Of a DNA stretch of 64,000 nucleotides, positions 1 to 10,951 are shown in pieces. The notes under the pieces were generated by a model, which made no database searches, had not been told where the DNA came from, and was given only the letters and a program-made list of their open reading frames with translations. This DNA is from Blasia pusilla (lineage: Eukaryota > Marchantiophyta > Marchantiopsida > Blasiales), in the NCBI GenBank assembly GCA_050084515.1, contig CM114272.1, forward strand, positions 42,966,001-43,030,000, written 5' to 3'. The position numbers and the translations under genes are program-made. How positions within the stretch are numbered: the stretch's first letter is position 1; every line of letters starts with the position of its first letter.

Positions 1-500
1 AGTATAGATCTAGTTCCAAAAATGAAAACCAAACAACGTAAAGGATGAACATTTGGGTTCCCCTCTCAGTTGGCCTCTTTCGAGGCTCATTTCCCTATAA
101 TCAAAGCTACAGTCTGAGTTGTAGAAAGGAGAACTAGATCAAACTATCCAAACGATGAGCATTGGGAACTCTAGTTCCCAATAACATCGTTAGCCTCTAT
201 CAAGACAACCTTACAATTGGAACTTTATATCCTGTTCTAGAAATGAGAACGGGACTCAGCTACATCACAGCAACAGATTTTGTGCATAAGCTCAAATGAA
301 CTCAACGACCCCTCTAAAAATTTTGCTCTACCTAGTTCCTAACTAAACGGGAAATCTACCACGTGGATCTTTATAGCCAATTTGAGCGCATTGGATCTTC
401 GGATCTATCAAATAACATGATTATTCAAAATTGTAGTTCTTCATTACATTTCGACCCCCTTTTATAAATAGATCGGCAGAATTTGGTTGCCAATTGAAAT
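1..500. repeat. Degenerate repeats with GAACTNNAGTTC-type cores
   Basis: This stretch contains inverted-symmetry cores such as GGGAACTCTAGTTCCC near 166-181, and related half sites near 10-20 and 130-140. The same motif family makes up the tandem array at about 35.0-37.4 kb. Here it lies next to the 625-1252 repeat, as the array lies next to the 34101-34770 copy, but in the opposite orientation. No coding potential was recognised. Confidence 0.5.
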
Positions 501-624
501 ATGTTCAGAATTGGGAATTATTATCCAATCCTAAATATATGCATATGCATGTGAAAAAACCGATATAGCAGATAGAGGTTCATCAGACGTGGAGCGTGCC
601 GAAGTCTCATCAAACACAAACTCA

Positions 625-1252
625 GAGAAACAGTGGAACCCCAAACCTTCACAAGCGACCTTCCTTTAGTGTCGGAAGTGATATTATCTGAAACCCTCAA
701 AGGAATTTTTATCCTCCCACCATAGACGTCCAATTGAATAATACTATTAAACTCCACAGTAGACCAGATCGATACCAATAGAAGTTTTTTTTTTAAGGAG
801 AAAGTAAAATTCACCTCACAGTTGAATTTCTGTATCGACCTAAAACAGTTTAAAAATTCCTACAGCGAGCTCAGATTCTTCCTTCACTTCGCGAGACTAT
901 GCTCTCTACCTTTGATGTAGTGAGATGAATAGCAAAAGAGCAACGTGGGAAAATGTTGCTACTTATACTTACCAATCATGCTAGACTTGATATTTGACTA
1001 GCGGTCCAAATTAGATCCAAATCATGAAACCTAGGTATGGTGAATTAACCTATTGGGATTGATTTCCAAATTAAGGATCCGTGTCAAGAGTAGATATCCC
1101 TCATCAAATCAAAATAAATATATGGAAATCATCGTAGCCCGCCTTAATCAATTATGAAATCAATGGCTAAGATTGACCAATTCAAAAGGCATGGATCGGT
1201 CACTCCACATTGCAAATACTTCAAATCCTATATAATCCTCGTTCATTCTATC
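625..1252 (-). repeat. Dispersed repeat, inverted copy of 34101-34770
   Basis: Read on the minus strand, this segment aligns with 34101-34770 over most of its length. Shared stretches include AGATCGCTTGTCAAGGTTT-like sequence, GACTAGCGTTCCA-like sequence and AATCCTATATAATCCTCG. Divergence is moderate with small indels. It is probably part of a transposable element, but I see no coding domain and cannot place its ends exactly. Confidence 0.65.
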
Positions 1253-2620
1253 AAAATCATTCTTTTTCTCATTTCTTAGTAGACTTTGGCATCCCTGTCT
1301 CCCAAAGTCCAACACCTATGACCATCCCCGTCCTTGTGGGGATAATTCAAACTCGTGAACAACTCGGGCTAACACTAGTACATTCTAATACAATGATAAT
1401 AATAGAAACGGTAGGAAATCCCATATCGTAAGCTTATGAATTAAATATCATTATGGTCTCTATGCAAAAATCCCATTTTTTTTCCTCTTCATATTTCCTT
1501 TCCTCGTGGATCCCAATTATCATTTCTTCCCACACGAAATTTTATCCTCAAGATAAGACAACAAAGCTTTCTAAATATTTTGAAAGGGTGACAACAACTC
1601 AAAAACTTCACTTGGTGTTTGGTTTGGTGTTGTTCTACCAGGTCGCGACAAACATCACTTGAGACGCCTAATAAGGTGCATGTTTTGCTTACAACTCATG
1701 TTTCATTCTAGAGACTTCCACACGCTTACATCATAGTGTGAGCCTACTAGAGTTTAGATATTACACATCATCGTATGATCTGACTATGAGGGTCGCGATA
1801 GTGAAGGTAGGTTGGCGGATCCATCTTCAGGAAAGTGGGCACACTAGATGCAAGAAACATTTTTGGCACAAATATGTCTCTCCCTATCATAAACATAAAT
1901 TTGTGGACATGATCTTTGTGTGCGCAATGGTTTACATCACACCAATATGGCAGGTGAAACTCATTTCATACTATATTGAGGTAATTGATTGATGGAATAT
2001 TTTTTGTGTTGCTCTTCTGGCGATTTTCTTTTTCCTACTTTTGGGATGACTTGCCTCTTTAACCCAATCGATTTCGTGCTTGTCTATGAAGTTTATTTTA
2101 TGAATAAAACGAATTTTCATGTGGGAGGTCTATTTATTAATCTTTATTTGGAATTTAACTTATATGATGTGTTCCATACCTACGAGGGAGTCGGGAGGAT
2201 GTTCCTTGACGAGTTGTGTGAACTGCAACTAGAAGTCAAGTCGCGACTTAACTTTGGCTGATGATGTAATTGTGAACAGAGAGGCGATTCGGAGGAGATA
2301 ATTCGAACGTTTCGAAGAGGATCCAATTCGAAGAGGGAAGACGTCAAACAGTAAACTTATTTTAAGGGAAAACTTCCATGAGAGTAGAGATGGGGCAGTA
2401 GTGCACCGAGTACCAAACTCCACCATAGCCATTCCTAAACTGTACCATTGTGCATTGACGATTGTGAATTGTGCCCTTGATTGCCAAAGGCGTTTCTTAG
2501 ATCACATTAACGTACCAGCTCAACATCAATAACAATTGCAACTTTGTACTAGCAAGTGTAAAGTAAGCTAGAAATGTCTGGTCCGTGGGCAAGGATGGCT
2601 AAACCACAGTCGGTGGACAA
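1253..2620. other. No recognised gene
   Basis: Only short, low-complexity open frames occur here and none resembles a known protein. The stretch lies downstream of the first SdpI-like gene on the minus strand, so it may include that gene's 3' untranslated region. I see no clear polyadenylation signal. Confidence 0.5.
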
Positions 2621-3319
2621 CTAAGGTCCTGCGTTGAGAAGTGAGACATCCTTGTCATTGTCATTCACACATGAGGAAGCCCATGCGGAGAAGAAGATGA
2701 GGTAGATGTAAGATCCCCACCACAATACCAAAGTGACCACGAGAAGAGAGATACCCGCTTTCATAGTGAACGTACAGATCAGGAGCACCAATCCAGAGAA
2801 CATCAAGATCCAGGCAGAATGAGCGTGCGTGCTATCCCACACATAGTCGCACTTGATCGTCCATGGTGTCACGATTCCAATTTTGCTGTTGCGCTCCACG
2901 TACTGGAAGTTGAATCCGGCCCACATCATCAACCAGACGGCGATGCAAGCCACGAAGAAGTGAGGATCTAAATCTCCCGTTGGACCGACGAACGTATCCA
3001 GAATCACAAAGTTGTGCACGACGAAGAGGAACAGATCTGGTAGCAGAATCAAATGGTGCACGGCATGCTCCGATTCCCTTCGTTGGTTTTGGACTTGTTC
3101 ATCGCAACCTGAGAGCATAATCATGTTAGGGATGAGAAAAATAAGAACGGGGAAGATAGAGAAACCGACCCATTTTGGAACATAGTAAATCGGATGTGCT
3201 TCCGCATCCCACCATATCGGAACGAGGTTGGGAGCCTTATCCCATTTGAAGTAGCTATTGAATGCACTTATTAAAGCGAGAGCGAGAACGAGAGAAGAGA
3301 GCATCGGGTTGAGTGCCAT
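2621..3319 (-). CDS. SdpI/YhfL-like six-helix membrane protein, paralogue A
   Basis: This intronless gene encodes 232 aa from the ATG at 3317-3319. That start aligns with the starts of the two paralogues in this window. An in-frame ATG at 3419-3421 would add 34 polar residues that the paralogues lack. The N-terminal part (KWDKAPN, then VPIWWD, then a hydrophobic helix) resembles DUF1648. The C-terminal part has IGIVTPWT, a W-x3-THAH block, GLVLLIC and a final helix ending in GSYIYL, as in bacterial SdpI-family immunity proteins. Six membrane helices can be drawn, as in Bacillus SdpI. Bacterial members protect cells from a secreted killing peptide; the role in a plant is unknown. This is the most diverged of the three copies. 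The family assignment is by motif and topology, not by search. Confidence 0.75.
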   Translation of the reverse strand: MALNPMLSSLVLALALISAFNSYFKWDKAPNLVPIWWDAEAHPIYYVPKWVGFSIFPVLIFLIPNMIMLSGCDEQVQNQRRESEHAVHHLILLPDLFLFVVHNFVILDTFVGPTGDLDPHFFVACIAVWLMMWAGFNFQYVERNSKIGIVTPWTIKCDYVWDSTHAHSAWILMFSGLVLLICTFTMKAGISLLVVTLVLWWGSYIYLIFFSAWASSCVNDNDKDVSLLNAGP

Positions 3320-5451
3320 TCTGCTAGACACTTTTCTACTATCACTAACTACTGCGCTGCCTGACTCTACCTTTCCAGTTGGAATGTGATTTGTAAACAG
3401 AAAATCAGAGACTTTTAGCATTTGCTGGTGCTCAAATAAACTAATACATCGAGGGAGTAAGCCTGCGAGACGTGCTAAACAGGAACGAACGACTGTTACA
3501 GAGGTTGAGCAGAATCTTATCTGTAGCAGGGCTTAATATAATATTGAGAACAAAATTTTAATCTTCTTCCGAGAAGAAGGCTTCCGGGAAGGGAAACATT
3601 CTGAGACTTTTGCTGGTGCAGCTCATGATGGTCCAGATCCAGCTCATACATCCATGGATTGCGCTCCACGCAAAGGGCAGAGCGGGATCACTAGAAAGAA
3701 TTCATCCGACGGAAAATCTGGACAGACTCTAGTTTACAATCAGATTGCGTGACACCTTCGTAGGTGTCGTTTAGACGTAAGTTCGGCTCCATTTGGGATA
3801 CCTAATATCTAATAGATAGAACTTTTTTTATCCACGGCCGGTCAATCTAGTCAGCTGTGTGAGTCCCATTTTTGTTTCTGGAAGGATTATCCCTTCCGTC
3901 ATTAATTAAGAACAGACATTGGACCTCAAATAACAATTGCGCGAGACTTTGTCTGCTCACACAAATTTTCTGTGTTTGTTTGGGGTGGTTGTTTATCTTA
4001 GACCTAAAGGGAGAAAGTGTTAATTTCACAATTTTATAAAGATGGTATCAGCAGGAGTAGATTTGAATCATGCAAGGCACGGTGATATCTCTCTCGTGGG
4101 TAACTATATGTGTAACAACTGCATTTGTATCTCATTCTTATTCAACAAGTCCAAAAGCCTTAATTCTGTTGACATCACAAACTCCGACAGCATAGCAGAT
4201 TTCAAGATACAATTAACATTTCCTCTAAGAACCATTTTCCATGCATTTTTGTTTCTCGTAGGGGTTGGGAATTGGCGTGGGGAAGAGCTGAAAATTTTGG
4301 CAAATGCCTTTTCGAGGGTCTGTAGAGATGACTATCAAGGTGTCTTTCTTTGTTATTCTCAACGACCTCGATCTGCCTGCGGCGACCCAAGATTCCGGTG
4401 AGTTTCTTCCGGAATACGGCTCCCGAATCCGATTTTCTTATTTTGCTCTCCTTGTGGTTAGTTCTACATGTACGTCGTATCATTGTTACAGGAACGGGCA
4501 CATGTCAGTTTGTGTACCAGCAGATAGACACAAATCTTCCATCAGGCGTGACACGGCGTGCAGGTGCACAGCGTTGACTGACTATGCGAAACCTGTGATG
4601 AACTACCTACTAAGGAGCTGTAGCACCGTACCATGTCAGTTTCTCGTCTCCTAAATCTCCATCACAGTGAGGGTAAATTGAGAACCCTTGAAAATTGGTG
4701 TGACCGAATTTTCATCTCGGTGAGGTTTTACGGTACGGTCAAGTGTCACCTGAGGTTTTAATTGTGGCCCAGTAGCGCTTCTGGTGCATGCACATTCGTG
4801 TAATTTTCACATCTTGAAAAAGACAATTGAAAACAACAAAAAGGAATGAATAGGATCTACGGAAGGCTCAGAGGCAACAATACCTTTCCTCTTACTACCC
4901 AAGAGGCGTGGTCGCGGTCAAGGACTATTATCGTCATACGACTGGGAATGCTCAATCAATTCATTGTGAAGACAATTCTCTTCTCGATAGATGTTCCGCT
5001 TTACGATTCGAGCTTGACGCAGATGAATCATGGATTTAGTTTCATCCCGTGATAAAATTTCACATTTAGATTCCAATATACAAAGTGTAATTCTAAGAAA
5101 GATCGGAATATCTCTACCTTTTGGCTTGAGCTTATGCCCTTGGAAAGTTCAGACGGTTGGAAATCGGCCAGATTCAACTAACATTCATAACTTCCGGAGT
5201 CTCACATTTAGTGCAATTTCATTCAGTCAGTTACCCTGGACAAACTAAATGTAGCCGTTATGAACACACAATGTGCACAAACTAAATGTAGCCGTTTTAT
5301 AAACCATAATCAGCTCTCGTTTCACAGCTGTATATACAAATAGTAGGATAATAAACAGCAAAGAAATGGAAAACGATGTACTATGATTTTGGAGCTCAAA
5401 CTCGAAATGCACGCTGATAATGTGGACCGGGCGAATGAAAACCTCCAGAGA
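3320..5451. other. Intergenic space between SdpI-like paralogues A and B
   Basis: Several short frames at 3847-5248 look like chance: their composition is unlike a protein and no domain is visible. It should hold the promoter of the minus-strand gene ending at 2621 and the 3' end of the one ending at 5452. No TATA box or other element could be assigned with confidence. Confidence 0.5.
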
Positions 5452-6162
5452 CTAAACGCTGGCTGAGGTCAGTGGAGCGGTGATCTCCTTATTAGCCTCT
5501 CCACTTCGAAGTTTGATGCTACCAGCGCACGCCGAGTAGAAGAAGAGGTAAACGTAAGATCCCAACCACAGCACCAAAGTCACAACCAGAAGAGGGACTC
5601 CTGCTGGAACAGTGAATGCGCAGATCAGGAGAACCAATCCCACGGAAATCAAGATCCAAGCAGCGTGTGAGTGTGTGGCTTTCCACGAAGGGATGGAATT
5701 GACAGTCCATGGTGTCACAATTCCAACGCTGTGGTTTGGCTCGATGTACTGGATGTTGTAGCCCAGCCAGATCATCAACCATAAAGCAATGCAGGCCACG
5801 AAGAGGGCAGGCTCGAAGTCGCCGGTACGACTAACGAATACATCCACAAGCACAAAGTTCTGTACGACGAAGAGGAACACTGCTGGCAGCACAATCAAAT
5901 GATGCACGGCATGCTTCGCTTCGTGATCGAATTGGTCGACGGATGTATCGTAGCTCGATAGCAGATAAATCGAAGAAGATACAAGGATCATCAGAGCTGG
6001 CAGAACGAAGAACCCGAACCATCTTGAAAGGTACAGTACTGGATGTGAATTAATATCCCACCAGACTGGAATCGGGTTCGGCGCCTCGTCCCATTTGCAG
6101 TAAGCATAAAAGACGCTCACTAAAGCGAGAACGATCGGGAAGACCAATGGACTGTGACCCAT
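5452..6162 (-). CDS. SdpI/YhfL-like six-helix membrane protein, paralogue B
   Basis: An uninterrupted 236-aa frame starts at the ATG at 6160-6162. The N-terminal helix (about residues 5-22) is followed by KWDEAPNPIPVWWD, which matches the DUF1648 layout with WWD where bacterial members usually have HWN. HAVHHL lies at about 84-89 at the start of helix 3. NHSVGIVTPWTV lies at about 143-154, followed by a W-x2-THSHAA block and two closing helices. This is the SdpI signature, with Val where bacterial proteins usually have Arg in GIRTPWT. The C-terminal tail is hydrophilic (SGEANKEIT). No intron, stop or frameshift is visible. A plasma- or endomembrane location is inferred from the helices. It lies in the same orientation as copy A and diverges from copy C. 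Confidence 0.8.
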   Translation of the reverse strand: MGHSPLVFPIVLALVSVFYAYCKWDEAPNPIPVWWDINSHPVLYLSRWFGFFVLPALMILVSSSIYLLSSYDTSVDQFDHEAKHAVHHLIVLPAVFLFVVQNFVLVDVFVSRTGDFEPALFVACIALWLMIWLGYNIQYIEPNHSVGIVTPWTVNSIPSWKATHSHAAWILISVGLVLLICAFTVPAGVPLLVVTLVLWLGSYVYLFFYSACAGSIKLRSGEANKEITAPLTSASV

Positions 6163-8415
6163 TGTGCTGATAGTTGATCACCTGTCACAGCAGCACTCCT
6201 GTGTCGCCTGAAACCTTCTCCTTTGCTTCTTGCAGGATGCGAAGTGGATGCAGATGCCTCACTTAGAATTACAGTCCCATTGGCAGTTCATATAGTCGAG
6301 GAAAAACTGAACTCGCGAAGCATGAGCTCGAGGTCTACGGACGTGGTGAACGAGAATGAACAGCTGTACTTGAACAGATATAGACAAAACAGTTGGACTT
6401 CAAATCTCCACGATAAGACAATAACATGCTCAGAGATGACTCTCCCCTTGACTTACGTTCCTGCTGGTGCACTGTGCTTATGATCCAACAGGTACTGGCG
6501 GGGTTTGTGCTGCTGAACATGCGTATATCGATATGATCATCCACCTGCGAACATACGTTTTTGATCCGGATCCTTCTGTTCCAAGTTAGAAGAGTCTCCT
6601 GAGTCCCTATGGGAAAATTGGACTTATTCCTGTAATAGACCATGATCAGCACGAGCTCTCAACGCCCCTGACATGTGCACACATCCTATCTGTGGGCACA
6701 CAGTCGCAACTCCGGCACCAATCGTGGGGCGGACTGTCACTCGCATTTTCGCTCATTTCACCTTCTTTCTGCTTGCTCAAGGCGCTTTGCGTGCCTCCCT
6801 CTGCGTGTATAGCGTGCAAACTGATGGACTGAGTACTTCACTCATCTTATCTAGTCCACTGCACCAATTGTGATCATAAGTCAAACTGTTTGCTGTTTAT
6901 TAACTCTAAACATTTATGATGTCTCCTTGGATTCAGCATGTTTGAGCATCTTCTTTTTCATTCGTGCTTGGCAAGAAACTTAGGGTTCTTGCATCTGAAT
7001 CTTCGTGTGTACTTGAAAGCTAAAAGGAAAAGAAGAAATTACTTTGCGCGTTCGTCGCACCTCACGGACTCCTGTAATTTTGCTGAATTATTCGAACGTA
7101 TCTTTATCTCAATCAGTGATTTACAGCACCTTGCCGATGACCGATGAGTAGTTCTATCAAATCTGAAAAAGAGACCAGGTTCCTAATTACGATCCATTCT
7201 AAAATTAACTCAAGATGATTTTGCCCACATCCAGAGATCCACACTTATGCTAGAAATGTATATATCCGAAGTATATCCATTGTCATCTGGATCTCAATGG
7301 AACTTTCTCTGGTTCGAAACAATGTGAGACCATACTGCTTGACGGTGGAGTTTCCTCGATCCCAAAGCAGGTATATATATGGAACAATCCCCCCGAATGC
7401 GAATGCGATGCTTCCTGGCAGATGGATCTTCTAGCCAAACCCGCCGCGAAATTCGAAGCGTTCAACAGTGTGGACTTCCTCAAGTTGACACTCATATCTT
7501 ATACGGCGACGGTCGTGGAAGTCAAGCTCGAGGGTCCGCACGTGGTGAGTGACAGCTTCGGATGAGTCTGTCAAGCATCCCATGATTTCAAAGTTTTTCT
7601 TCATTTTCTATAAATATATACATATATGCTGGATCTATTCGATTCGAGCTACTGTACAATAACAGGTCGATCCCAAGATCCAACAAAACTAATTGTTCCC
7701 GTGGGAGAAAAGTTACCCAGTGTGGTGGTGGAAATTTTGAATTCACGAATGTGCTAGGGAACAGCGAGACGCACTTGAATACTGAATTAGAGACTCTGAA
7801 CATGAGAAATCAAGTTCAGAGTGTAGCAGGGGAAATTTACTTTTTTAATTTCCGCCCGTAATACCGAAAGATTTTCTTGTTGCCCTGCTGCCTTAATACG
7901 ATCGACACAAGAATATGGACCCCGAGAAAAAATATATCGACCTTCAAAAAAGAGGATCTTCTAAAGAGATTCGTGAAAGTAGGAGTCCGGCATTGGACTT
8001 GAAATTTTGGATCCAACTTATCACAGTCTAGTAGACTGAAAGAAAATCGAAGAGCTCCAGAGAGGAAGAGAGAGACAACACAAATTTGAAAATAAGATAC
8101 TTAAACCCAATCGATCCGAGTTTGAGATCAAGATTATATCTTCACGGGATTTTATTTTAACTACACTTGAAATGCTGTTGAAGGGTGAATGTTCAAACAG
8201 CTCTGTCTGTACAGCTGTTACATCCTGTTCCGCACGACCATGGGACCCCATATTCATTTTGACCTCGGAGAAGCTCTATGATATGAGCCGCTACTGACCC
8301 TCGAATTAGTGGTCAGGCAATCGCAAGGCACTTCCCTGAGCAGGATTGGGAAGGGAGAGCTAGCAGGCAGGCGAGCGACGCAGAGAAGCCAGAACTGCGC
8401 CAGGAACTGAGCAGA
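6163..8415. other. Divergent intergenic region between SdpI-like paralogues B and C
   Basis: About 2.25 kb separates the divergent start codons of copies B and C, so both promoters should lie here. AT-rich runs such as TATATATATGG near 7372-7382 and TAAATATATACATATAT near 7610-7626 are possible TATA-like elements, but nothing decides between them. No coding sequence was recognised. Confidence 0.5.
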
Positions 8416-9108
8416 ATGGGGCAAAGTGAGATTTTGTTTCCTCTCATTCTCGCTGTCGTGAGTGGCTTCCACGGCTACTTCAAATGGGACGAAGTTCCCA
8501 CTACTTCTGTTCCGGTGTGGTGGGACATCGACTCACTTCCCGTATACTACCTTCCGAAGTGGTTCGGATTCAGCATCCTCCCAGTTCTGATGTTCTTGAT
8601 TCCTGTAGCGTACCACCAACTCATAGCCTGCGACCGATCCGTCGACCTTCATGCAGGGGAATCAAAGCACGCCCTCCATCATTTAATTGTTCTTCCGGGC
8701 CTGTTCCTCTTCGTCGTGTACAACTTTGTGCTTTTGGGGGCCTACGTCACCCCGTCCGAAGGTTACCACATGCACACTCGCTTCCTTGTGGCTAGCGTTG
8801 CCATTTGGTTGATGATCTGGGTTGGCTACAACCTTCAGCACATTGCACTGAACCACACCGTCGGAATCTTGACTCCCTGGACCCTGTATTCCCAGAGTGC
8901 GTGGAAGAAAACCCACGCTCATGCTGCCCAAATCTTGATACCCTTCGGATTGGTACTCTTGATTTGCGCTTTCACGGTCAAAACGGGAGTTCCTCTTTTG
9001 GTTGTCACTTTGGTACTGTGGCTGGGATCTTACATTTACCTCTTCTTCTACTCGGCGTTCGTTTCCACACCTAGTGGGGAAGGCAGTGCTCCACTCCTGC
9101 CATCTTAA
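8416..9108 (+). CDS. SdpI/YhfL-like six-helix membrane protein, paralogue C
   Basis: A clean 230-aa frame begins MGQSEILFP. Predicted helices lie at about residues 5-22, 50-70, 88-110, 123-142, 171-188 and 192-214. The DUF1648-like part covers about 22-60 (KWDEVP, PVWWDIDSLP, then KWFGFSILP). The SdpI-like part covers about 137-214 and includes NHTVGILTPWTL (146-157), W163, THAHAA (166-171) and GLVLLIC. HALHHL (85-90) is kept in copies A and B with one conservative change. The tail is short and polar. Base composition is visibly more GC-rich than the flanks. An AATAAA lies 137 bases after the stop. Function in plants is unknown: it could guard against a membrane-active peptide or be a transporter-like protein of different use. 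Confidence 0.82.
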   Translation: MGQSEILFPLILAVVSGFHGYFKWDEVPTTSVPVWWDIDSLPVYYLPKWFGFSILPVLMFLIPVAYHQLIACDRSVDLHAGESKHALHHLIVLPGLFLFVVYNFVLLGAYVTPSEGYHMHTRFLVASVAIWLMIWVGYNLQHIALNHTVGILTPWTLYSQSAWKKTHAHAAQILIPFGLVLLICAFTVKTGVPLLVVTLVLWLGSYIYLFFYSAFVSTPSGEGSAPLLPS

Positions 9109-9244
9109 TTCATTAGTTCTGGAAGGTTTGGCTGATTAGGAAGTATTTGGAACTTGTACTAGATCTATCCATCTGCAAAACTGCGAGGTACATATGTTTC
9201 ACTTTTCTGTAGATCGCTGCAGATTCGATAGCTGGTTCTGAGTG

Positions 9245-9250
9245 AATAAA
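9245..9250 (+). terminator. Possible polyadenylation signal of SdpI-like gene C
   Basis: An AATAAA hexamer lies 137 bases after the stop codon of the plus-strand gene, at a plausible 3' UTR distance. Plant polyadenylation signals are loose, so this is only suggestive. Confidence 0.35.
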
Positions 9251-10573
9251 ACATGACAACTTTTTCAGTTGGTATCGATGCTTTCGCTTTCTCAGAATGA
9301 TATGTAAATCATTATTGAAGACTCGTGCGTTTTTGAACTGGAAGTTAGAGTGTGGTATTCTCGATACATGAGTGATTGTATCTGAAAACGCTTACATTCA
9401 AATGTCTGTTCACCTGTATGTTTATCTAAGTTGGATTTCCATCAAAAGGCCCTCGTATACTTATGTGAACGTGCTGATAGAGTTGATTTAATATGTTACA
9501 TCGTTAGAGCAAATGCAGGCTTTTGGATTAATTGGTCTCATCTTGAAGCTGAAGAACAATTCAGAGGTTTTTCCGTTGTGTGAAAGAAGAACTTTTCGCA
9601 ATCTCTCCATAGCAGAATGCAGCGTACCATTGAAGACGCAGCTATTGAAAGTATATGCTGTGTTTTAATAGATACGTTCCCAAATTCGATGACATAAAAC
9701 TCGTCTAGATTCTGACTGAATTATCTTCCAACTTGAAGCCAACGTCCCAACTCTGGCATTCTGTACTTAGACACGTCACCTTCATCGACCGATCGAGAAA
9801 TTTACAACCGATGTCGTAGGTGTAAACTAATTCTACACCTCGTTCAGGGAGAACTTCGATCATAGATCATAGTGCGGGAATCCGATCAAGGTTCTAGCCA
9901 TATTTCGAGTTTCTAATGAAGTGAATAGCACATGGTCAAAGCATACACCCGAAACTTGTGAGATCTGATCTTCTCCATGTGTTAACACCTGACCACATAA
10001 ACAATTTTTATAGAGAAGGTCCACACAAGATGCGTAGCAGATTAGCACACATCCGAGTTGAGGTTAGTTACTAATCATGAATCGGTATTTTGCCAGGACT
10101 CTATTGATATCGATCCATCTATCTATTATCACATGACCATCTAACGACCTCCATCACACCGACTTTTTTAGCCCATAAACCTTAAGAATATACATGATGT
10201 AAACTTGGAAAGACTCAAGTCCAATATCTACATTGACATGCCTTTTCCTCAATATTCTTTCAATATTAGGTGCATAGAGCCACTCACCATGACAACGCAC
10301 AGAATTAGACTACTAATCTCCAGCCCGTGAAATTAATCATGTTTCACATAAAATCTTGTTGCCCTAAAAGAAAGGAAACATTTTTTCAATACCATCAATT
10401 TGCAAATCAAAATTATATTATTAATAATATAGATCATATTGATAAGGTAATATGCAGCTTATGAGATTCCTAATTATCTCAACTTCTTTAGACTAGATAA
10501 GATATTTGGCCTTATATATTATTAACATGGAATAAAATTTCTATTGTTACAAGCCTTTCATTCACCTTATATC
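9251..10573. other. AT-rich intergenic DNA, no recognised gene
   Basis: The stretch is increasingly AT-rich towards the Ty3 element. The short frames in it show no domain. Nothing else was recognised. Confidence 0.5.
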
Positions 10574-10690
10574 ATCAAAATATTCTTTATTCATGAAGGT
10601 ATTATTATGTAAAAAAATTCTTCATTCATTTTATGTAATCAAAATATTCTTTATTCATGAAGGCATTATTATGAAAAAAAATTTCTTCAA
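10574..10690. repeat. Two-copy tandem repeat, about 64-bp period
   Basis: ATCAAAATATTCTTTATTC begins at 10574 and again at 10638. Each is followed by ATGAAGG(T/C)ATTATTATG and an A-run. This is a simple local duplication in AT-rich DNA. Confidence 0.75.
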
Positions 10691-10951
10691 AAAAGGAGAT
10701 TCCAAAATGAAATATTGGGTGCATACTATGTATAAGAGCATGCAAGTAATATGGGGGTAATTCTTGTAATTGTATGTGACTAATCACTTAATAAGCTCTA
10801 AAAAAATTAATTGGTCTTCCAAATCAATTTCTAATGACTAATTAGTTGAAATATTGAACTATCCTATTGGCTCATGGGATGAAATATGGTTGCACAAAAA
10901 TTGACTGGTATTTGCTTAAGTGGCCCCCTACCCAACTTTGTAGGCCCCATC

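Noticed and set aside
521-814. Minus-strand open frame of 97 codons
   Set aside because: It lies in the dispersed repeat that recurs at 34.1-34.8 kb, where the frame is not kept.
4202-4654. Several overlapping frames of 75-116 codons on both strands
   Set aside because: Overlap in all directions, no protein-like pattern and no relatives recognised; chance frames.
8683-8931. Frames within the SdpI-like gene C on the other strand and in shifted frames
   Set aside because: They are shadows of the real coding frame, whose motifs and helices are clear.
2621-9108. Bacterial contamination as source of the SdpI-like genes
   Set aside because: The genes are widely spaced with long AT-rich intergenic DNA, no operon or ribosome-binding sites, and are flanked on the same sequence by plant-type repeats.
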